DNA of 64,000 nt from Bacteroides sp. CAG:1060_57_27 (GTDB taxonomy: Bacteria; Bacteroidota; Bacteroidia; Bacteroidales; UBA932), in the NCBI GenBank assembly GCA_001915575.1, contig MNQT01000027.1:21588-85587 (forward strand), read 5' to 3'. Every line of letters starts with the position of its first letter. Position 1 is the first letter of the stretch. The notes beneath the pieces were generated by a model, which was not told the DNA's origin, made no database searches, and saw only the letters and a program-made list of their open reading frames with translations. The translations under genes were made by a program, and so were the position numbers. This document shows, one piece after another, positions 58,245 to 64,000 of this stretch.

Positions 58245-59384
58245 TTAATCGAATTCAGGAACATCCATAGTCACTGTTTCATCCCAGTCAACAACTTCGT
58301 AGGTAAAAGAGCGGTCGGTATTGTCATGCAACTGACACCAGACTATGATTTTGGTGTTGCGGGGACTCTTAGGCAGGCTGATAACCTTGTCTTTCGAAGT
58401 TGCTGCTTGCCAACCTTTATCGACTGCATAAGAGTAGTAATGCGTATAGCTTACGCTTAAGGTTGTATAGTCTCCGTCAAAAGTGGCAGGCTCTCCGTTC
58501 CACTCGCCACCAAAAAAGGTATTGGGCAGAATATATTCCTCCCAAATCAGGCGGAAATAGTTGTCTGAATAAAATTCACCTGTAGTATATGGCTTGAATC
58601 TTTCTCCCGTCAGTCCATCGTGAACAATATTGTCCTCTGCGTTGAAAACATTGCCATCAAGAATATAGTCATTTTCGTCAGCTCCTTGAGGCTGGAAAAT
58701 TTCAGTGCTGGAGACGGGATCTTTGAGAGCCATTTCGTTGATGGCGGTATAGTAATGTTCATAGTTATAGCTGTTGTCTTCGGGAAGATTATCATTCGCC
58801 CAGAACCAGACTTCCATTTTGGAGACGGCACGGGTGACCTGTATTGGAATTTCTTGCCATGAATTTCGGTTGGCGACCACTTCGAATTTGCGATCAGGTT
58901 CAAGGTTCGACATGGGGACCGCTTTACCGGGAGTTTCATCTGTTGTTCTCCGGAGTTTCCAGTTTTGTATGGTCTCGGGCGTCAAACCTTCGCGAGAGCT
59001 GAAATCAACTAGGTGCTCGCTATCATCAATGATTTCAAATCCGTCACATACAGGATTGAGAATCACATAAAAGTCTATATAGCCTCCTGCCGTAAGGTTC
59101 ATGGGGAAAGTATCTTGACCGTCGATGTCCTTTTCGTAGAGATAACCGACGAGATTGTCCGAGCCGGAGGCGAAGGCGTAGATTACTATAGACCGGACTT
59201 CCTCGTGGTCGAGCGCCTTGGTGCCGTCGCCACCGAGCACGATCATCGTATTGTATTTTCCGGTCTCGGGAAGTTTTTCCTTGTTACAGCCGGTGAACAG
59301 GCACAGGCAGAGGGCTGTCGATACAATCAGCAGCAGAGCCATCACCTTATGCAATATGTGGTTATAGTAAATCATCCTGCCCAT
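58245..59384 (-). CDS. Fimbrial accessory lipoprotein (Mfa/FimC-like)
   Basis: A 379-residue lipoprotein (hydrophobic stretch then FTGCNKE). The body is beta-rich with a fimbrillin-like N-terminal strand set (KYNTMIVLGGDGTKALDHEEVRSIVIYAF) and a C-terminal strand TYEVVDWDETVTMDVPEF that resembles the ends of its two upstream neighbours, as expected for donor-strand fimbrial subunits. It probably is an accessory subunit between the stalk and tip. It sits 5 bp after the Mfa2-like gene and 7 bp before the DUF4906 gene. Confidence 0.75.
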   Translation of the reverse strand: MGRMIYYNHILHKVMALLLIVSTALCLCLFTGCNKEKLPETGKYNTMIVLGGDGTKALDHEEVRSIVIYAFASGSDNLVGYLYEKDIDGQDTFPMNLTAGGYIDFYVILNPVCDGFEIIDDSEHLVDFSSREGLTPETIQNWKLRRTTDETPGKAVPMSNLEPDRKFEVVANRNSWQEIPIQVTRAVSKMEVWFWANDNLPEDNSYNYEHYYTAINEMALKDPVSSTEIFQPQGADENDYILDGNVFNAEDNIVHDGLTGERFKPYTTGEFYSDNYFRLIWEEYILPNTFFGGEWNGEPATFDGDYTTLSVSYTHYYSYAVDKGWQAATSKDKVISLPKSPRNTKIIVWCQLHDNTDRSFTYEVVDWDETVTMDVPEFD

Positions 59385-59389
59385 TGTAA

Positions 59390-60319
59390 TTAGAGTTCGG
59401 GGAACACAATCTCTGTGTTCCAGCCGATTACATCGATGGTAAGCTCACCGTCTTCGGACTGGGCGAGCCTGAACCTGATGTTGACCATCTGCTCGTTGCG
59501 CTCGTCGACGGTGATATCGAGATTATCCATAATATCAGAGAGAGGACGGTCGTAGATAGCCTCTCCGTTGTCGTTGCGAACTATGCTGAGCCTGGCTTCA
59601 GTACCGTTGTCAAAGCGGGGCACGAGGTAGTCGGCAACATATGAGGCGTCCTCGTCAGGATGGTCGTAGAGAACCGGTACGTAGTCCGTAACTTCGTCAG
59701 AGGGAGTATTGGTAAAGTCGATGAGAGCGGAGTGGTTGCCGTGAGTGAGACTTACGGTCGCGTCAGCGGCGCTGTTCTCGCCATTGTACATGGCCAGCAC
59801 GCCGGCACTGCGGAGCGCGGCAAAGCCGAGAAGTTCCACCTTCATCATTATATAAGAAGCTTCATAGACTACAGTCTCCTTGACAGCCTGCAGCGTCAAC
59901 GGAACATTGAGGTCGACCGTGCCGAAATAAAGTTCCTCAATGCCGGACGGAACATCGCCGCCGGCATATTCGGAACTGGTGATCACTTTGCCCTCGGTAT
60001 CGATAGCGCTTCCCTCTCCGGCATTACCCCAGCAGACTATGCGGTAGTCGCCGGGGATCAGCCTGAGGTCGGCGCCCTGTCTGACAGCAAGCTCCTCCCT
60101 GGATATTTCCATAGTCTGGTGGAGCCGGCCTGAGGGCAGCTCGTAGACATACATCAGCACGGAGTCGATGCGGTCCGGGAATATATCCACGATTCCGTTG
60201 CCGAAATACTGGAATTCAAGATCCACCGGCGTCTCGCAGTCATCGATATTCTCCCTGATGCACCCGGTGAGGCACATGCAGGCGATGAGAAGTGCTGATA
60301 TGTATCTAAGAGCTTTCAT
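59390..60319 (-). CDS. FimB/Mfa2-family fimbrial anchor lipoprotein
   Basis: A 309-residue lipoprotein. The signal and lipobox are followed by the family mark LTGCIRENIDDC, then a fimbrillin-type two-domain body ending in IDVIGWNTEIVFPEL. Mfa2-like proteins anchor the fimbria to the outer membrane and end elongation. It follows the major-subunit gene by 16 bp, the usual order. Confidence 0.9.
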   Translation of the reverse strand: MKALRYISALLIACMCLTGCIRENIDDCETPVDLEFQYFGNGIVDIFPDRIDSVLMYVYELPSGRLHQTMEISREELAVRQGADLRLIPGDYRIVCWGNAGEGSAIDTEGKVITSSEYAGGDVPSGIEELYFGTVDLNVPLTLQAVKETVVYEASYIMMKVELLGFAALRSAGVLAMYNGENSAADATVSLTHGNHSALIDFTNTPSDEVTDYVPVLYDHPDEDASYVADYLVPRFDNGTEARLSIVRNDNGEAIYDRPLSDIMDNLDITVDERNEQMVNIRFRLAQSEDGELTIDVIGWNTEIVFPEL

Positions 60320-60335
60320 TATGGTTTATCTGCTA

Positions 60336-61862
60336 CTAGTCGAATACAGGGTAAACGTTCCTTACATCGAAGCCAACGACCTTGACAACTACGTAAACAT
60401 TGAACTGGTCAGTGTCTTTGGTAGATACGGAAAGGTTGACAGGCTCGACTACTACTTCCTGAACCTTATAGATAAGGCCGGGCTTTACAGTGAGTTCGGT
60501 CTGCTGATCATCGTTCAGGAACTTGGTGACATTGGCGTATGCAATTCCGTCAGTGCTGTTGGGCCAGGCGACAGCATTCTGCAGCTGCTGCTTGAGATTG
60601 TTGTCAGCGACATCCTGCCAGCTGTCGGAAGTATTGTCCTGAACAGAGGTGTAGCTAATGGTCAGATTCTCAGGCTTCTTGAACTGGAAATGCAGTGCGG
60701 GGCATGCTGCGCCGAGGTCAACGACATCGTCGGCAGTTGCGCTGCGGTCAGAGAGACTGTAAGGCACGAAGAAGTTGAAAGGAACAACAACCGCGCTTGC
60801 ATCGGAGCCGCCGTCGAAAAGGTAATTGGTTGTATCACTGGTAGTTCCTACGTGGGCAGTAGTGAAATCCTGGTAACCGTTGTTGTAGTTGGCATAGCTT
60901 ATGCCGTCATTCTGATCGTCGGAGAGTCCAGTCCATTTGCCTTCAGCAATGGGGCTTACACCTTCATTGAAACCGGGGGTCGAGAAGAGTTCGGCAGTCC
61001 AGTCTTTGATAACGGTCTTGTTGGGGAACAGAGGTGATGACTTATAGAAGTTGGACATGTAGATTCCTATGAGATCTGCATCGAATCCAGTCCACTCAAC
61101 TTTATACTTGACATCAGGATCAGTATCGTCGCAAGGTTCGAGAACCTTTACCCCTTCATTGTCAACTTCCTTGAAATAGGTGGTTCCTGAGGTCTTGACC
61201 CCGACCTTGCTAACTTCGAATCTTGAAACTACAGGACGGATTGACAATTCAGCTTTCCAGTATTCAGCACCCACTGCTCCGTCACCTACGACAACTTCTC
61301 CGGCATTGGCAGAGATCTGAGTGTCTCCTAAGGGCTGAAGCTGAGTGCATGCTCCGGCATAAGGCATGAGGTTTTTATCGACATCGATATTCTCAATCTT
61401 GAGAAGTTCGTTGATAGCCTTTACATTTACATTTTCTTGAACAGCTCCGCCATAGGTAATGGTCTCCGGAGCAAGCTCTCCATTCGCCGTAACATATACT
61501 CCGCTGACTGCGTCAAGACCGATGAACTTGACACCATTGCTGGCGGCATCGACAAGTTTGTCCCAGATTACCCCGGCAGGCGTGTCCTCGCCAGCGTCAC
61601 TGCTTGTAGCATTGTAAGCATACTTGATGTCACCGGCATCGTTGGTGAAATAAATCTGAAGACTTTCGTAGTCATCGCCAGCAACGAAACCTGATTCGAG
61701 TTCGTCATCTACAGCCTTGGTAGCCACTCCGCCGAAGTTGATGCTCAGTGCAATGGATTTGGTCCCCTCATCTACGGAAGGAGCAGGGTCCTTCTGGCAG
61801 GAGGTCAATGCCGCTGATGCCAATAGCGCCAGTGCGGCGAAAATAAAGGTAAACTTTTTCAT
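60336..61862 (-). CDS. Mfa1-family major fimbrial subunit
   Basis: A 508-residue lipoprotein (MKKFTFIFAALALLASAALTSC) of the fimbrillin type. The N-terminal domain (ALSINFGGVATKAVDDE, then LQIYFTNDAGDIKYAY) and the C-terminal tail VYVVVKVVGFDVRNVYPVF match Mfa1/FimA-like subunits. Maturation is by lipoprotein sorting and cleavage by an Arg/Lys-specific protease near the N-terminus; the segment TKAVDDE offers a Lys site, which is inference. It is the expected polymer-forming stalk protein. Confidence 0.9.
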   Translation of the reverse strand: MKKFTFIFAALALLASAALTSCQKDPAPSVDEGTKSIALSINFGGVATKAVDDELESGFVAGDDYESLQIYFTNDAGDIKYAYNATSSDAGEDTPAGVIWDKLVDAASNGVKFIGLDAVSGVYVTANGELAPETITYGGAVQENVNVKAINELLKIENIDVDKNLMPYAGACTQLQPLGDTQISANAGEVVVGDGAVGAEYWKAELSIRPVVSRFEVSKVGVKTSGTTYFKEVDNEGVKVLEPCDDTDPDVKYKVEWTGFDADLIGIYMSNFYKSSPLFPNKTVIKDWTAELFSTPGFNEGVSPIAEGKWTGLSDDQNDGISYANYNNGYQDFTTAHVGTTSDTTNYLFDGGSDASAVVVPFNFFVPYSLSDRSATADDVVDLGAACPALHFQFKKPENLTISYTSVQDNTSDSWQDVADNNLKQQLQNAVAWPNSTDGIAYANVTKFLNDDQQTELTVKPGLIYKVQEVVVEPVNLSVSTKDTDQFNVYVVVKVVGFDVRNVYPVFD

Positions 61863-61893
61863 ATCAGATAGATTATCTATATTCTCTTTCGCG

Positions 61894-63356
61894 TTATAAT
61901 TGGAACATCACTTTCTCGAGCTCTTCGAGGTTGTGCCCGGCTTCGGCTGAACCGGCCTCTACTGCGGTCTGGAAGGCATGCCGTGCAGCATCGTAATCGC
62001 CTGTCTCAGCCTTGAGTATTCCTAATGTGTTGAGAAGCACAGGCTCGGCGCGTCCATTGAGCAGCAAGACGGCATCTTCAGCCTTACCCGCTTCGCGCAG
62101 CGCAAGAGCCGCCGTCTGGAGTGCCGCAAGGTCGTCAGGGTACGTCTTTACGGCCGCAAGCAGTATCTGCATATATATCGGGCTGTCTTTCCCATAAAAT
62201 TCGGCAGCAGCCCTGAATTCGTCTACGCTCAGCAGTTCAGGCCTTTCATTCCATAGACGTGCAGCTTCCTCAGCAGAAAAATCCCTGATACTGTATTCTA
62301 TGGTATATTCCGTACGGCGAAGCGACGGGAGTATATTCTCGCGCAGGTAGTCATAAAGTCCAGAATCCCCCTTGAACATCTTCTCGCACTCGCTCCCGTT
62401 GCTGGAGTTGAGCCTGCTGCGGATTGCCTCGAGGGTTGCGTTGCCGGCGACCTCGGGGTCGGCCGCCACGGCGGCAAACAGTCCTTCCCAGTCCTCGCCT
62501 ATGCTGCTTACTGACACCAGATTATCCGAGAGGCCCGGAATCTGGGACTTGACATATTCAGCAAGACTCTCAGCTCGATTGAGTGCGAGCGAGCGGTTGA
62601 ATTCTTCAGGGCCGTCAGGCGATGCATAACCGATGAAACGAATTCCGTGAATGGTGAACACGGAGGGGTCGGATGCCGCTTCCACAGAAGACAACACTAC
62701 CTCGAGTATCTCAGCGTTCCCAGAGAAGTCGGGTCTGATGTCGTATCTGTTTATTATGAACTTAAGATCAGCTCTCTGCGTAAAACTGCGCATCTTGTCG
62801 TCACCTGCGGGCGTTGGAGCAAAGGCCCATTCAGGAGCATATCTCTCCAGGACACCGCCGACAATTAGCGAATCCTCATGCTCCACGCATTCGGCACAAC
62901 CACTGACAAGCTCGTAGAATACGAGCCTTGCACCAAGCATGTCAGGCGAATAAGGAATGCGCGACACATAGTCTACAGGACTTTTGTGAGCATCACTGCG
63001 GATTATGACGCTGTTCTCCGGTCTCTGCACTCCGGAAAGCACAGCCAGTCTGTCGACTGCATTTGCGCGTATGCGTCCGTGTCTACATAGATGGGACTGA
63101 ATGCATAGGAATATGTACGGTCTGCCGTCTCCAGAACAGGAAGTATGCACGAGGAGTGCTGAGGCGCTATCTCCGGAGCACTTTCAATGTCTATGACCCC
63201 CTTGAGTTCAGCATATTTCCCTGAATCGGATACTATGTTTACTTTCCACGCGTCTCCGCCGACGATGCCGAGGAACGATTCCTGCGCCTGCGCTACGGAA
63301 GCAAATGGAAAGGCAAGCAGCGCTGCGGCAAGTATGTTTCGTGTATGAAGTCTCAT
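61894..63356 (-). pseudogene. DUF3868 / OmpA-like fimbrial protein, frameshifted
   Basis: Two overlapping frames together give one DUF3868-type protein of about 485 residues. The start frame (ATG 63356) encodes the signal peptide and the beginning (AQAQESFLGIVGG ... FSPIYVDTDAYAQMQ), and the second frame resumes with VDRLAVLSGVQRPENSVIIR and continues through an OmpA-like region (FTIHGIRFIGYASPDGPEEFN, ALNRAESLAEYVKS) to a TPR-like end. The shift lies near 63050-63080. DUF3868 proteins sit between DUF3575 and the fimbrillin gene in Bacteroidales. No homopolymer explains the shift. It could be a sequencing error or a real inactivation. Confidence 0.82.
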
Positions 63357-63365
63357 CTCAGGATT

Positions 63366-63944
63366 TTATTGAATCATGAATATTATGCTTACCAGCAGCT
63401 TAGTTAGCGTAAATCTGTTGGAATACCCTTCATCGAGCTGCTCGCCGCATCTGACACACTCATACTTCTCATATTTGGTACCTACATAACCGGCACCGAC
63501 TTCGGCCTCGATACTCCAACGCGGCGAGAGTATCCATTGATAGCCGTACCCAACACCGGCTCCGTACATCCAGCCCTCGTACCTGTGATCCTTGAGCTCC
63601 TCGTAGAAATTGAATGGGAAATATGGATTGGCCATATTGAATTCGCCACCTATCAGATGGGCGCCGACAAAATGTCCGTTAAAAGCCTCGCAGAACCAGT
63701 ATCTCGCTTCAGGCTGTACCATCCACTGCTTCTGCTTGCGGTAATCGTCGAAGTTCCAGGGATTGTAGTTACCTGACAGATCGAGCGTCCACTTAGGTGC
63801 GACTGCGGCTTCCACACCAAGGTTGATGGTTGCAGTGGCATCTGACAGTAGATTCGTTTTCACGGCAAGGCTCTGACCATGGAGAACCTGCGTGGAAAAA
63901 ACTGCCAAAACAATAGCCAGTACTACTATATTACGATGTCTCAT
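63366..63944 (-). CDS. DUF3575 outer-membrane protein
   Basis: A 192-residue exported beta-barrel-like protein with the DUF3575 pattern: SLAVKTNLLSDATATINLGVEAAVAPKWTLDLSGNYNPW, PEARYWFCEAFNGHFVGAHL, the YGYQWILSPRWSIEAEVGAGY block and a C-terminal segment after a CxxC pair (CVRCGE). DUF3575 genes head fimbrial operons in Bacteroidales. The ATG at 63944 is preferred over a GTG at 63950. The promoter should lie just beyond, mostly outside the window. Confidence 0.88.
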   Translation of the reverse strand: MRHRNIVVLAIVLAVFSTQVLHGQSLAVKTNLLSDATATINLGVEAAVAPKWTLDLSGNYNPWNFDDYRKQKQWMVQPEARYWFCEAFNGHFVGAHLIGGEFNMANPYFPFNFYEELKDHRYEGWMYGAGVGYGYQWILSPRWSIEAEVGAGYVGTKYEKYECVRCGEQLDEGYSNRFTLTKLLVSIIFMIQ

Positions 63945-63983
63945 CGGCACAGTTTATGGATTGCTTACACTAAATCTTGCGGT

Positions 63984-64000
63984 TCTCTCTTAACGAGAGA
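63984..64000. other. Short inverted repeat upstream of the fimbrial operon
   Basis: TCTCTC (63984-63989) and GAGAGA (63995-64000) flank TTAAC, 40 bp upstream of the DUF3575 start. The window ends here, so any larger repeat or an invertible promoter cannot be seen. Confidence 0.35.

Overview
The window is a GC-rich chromosomal segment of a gut-type Bacteroidales bacterium. The evidence is a GH2 beta-galactosidase and other glycan enzymes, BACON-domain and Mfa1/Mfa2/DUF4906 fimbrial lipoproteins, a Bacteroidetes-type LptD, and promoters that fit the Bacteroidetes primary-sigma pattern TTTG-N19/20-TAnnTTTG rather than the E. coli pattern. The base composition would suit an Alistipes-like or related high-GC lineage, but the genus cannot be fixed from these genes alone.

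Layout. 1-7160: two tandem DUF5722 glycosidase-like genes (the first cut by the window edge), an MFS transporter and a large GH2 beta-galactosidase. 7249-10085: a tight three-gene operon for a eukaryote-like steroid 5-alpha-reductase, an old-yellow-enzyme reductase and a short-chain dehydrogenase, which together look like a steroid or bile-acid 3-oxo/delta-4 reduction pathway; this is the most striking metabolic content. 10073-25737: housekeeping genes (nucleoside kinase, upp, rho, lptD, amidase, dnaA, rpe, birA, ftsH, cdsA, psd). 25718-29590: HAD phosphatase, a stand-alone TonB-plug lipoprotein, tRNA-Cys, a phosphoesterase, a TIGR04076 protein and a WYL regulator. 29983-33981: a GH10 xylanase fused to a CE1-type esterase, and a helix-hairpin-helix outer-membrane protein. 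34049-50882: more core genes (hpt, adk, a five-gene RluA/Maf/KdsC/glycosidase/acetyltransferase operon, valS-tatA-tatC-CBM9-ABC-F, cinA and a PyrD-like gene, an XRE regulator, queA and an acyltransferase).

51197-63944 is accessory and surface-related: a BACON lipoprotein, a tyrosine recombinase of the phase-variation type, a frameshifted PD-(D/E)XK (Rpn-like) gene, then a six-gene fimbrial operon read leftwards (DUF3575, DUF3868, Mfa1 major subunit, Mfa2 anchor, accessory subunit, DUF4906 tip-like protein). Two genes here, the Rpn-like gene and the DUF3868 gene, are split between two reading frames.

Besides genes, three long intergenic inverted repeats (13036-13107, 26912-26978, 29755-29824) stand out. 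Two of them share a loop at 16 of 18 bases in opposite orientation and show paired, compensating changes in the stem; they look like copies of one undescribed palindromic element. Four pairs of convergent genes overlap at their 3' ends by 13-29 bp.
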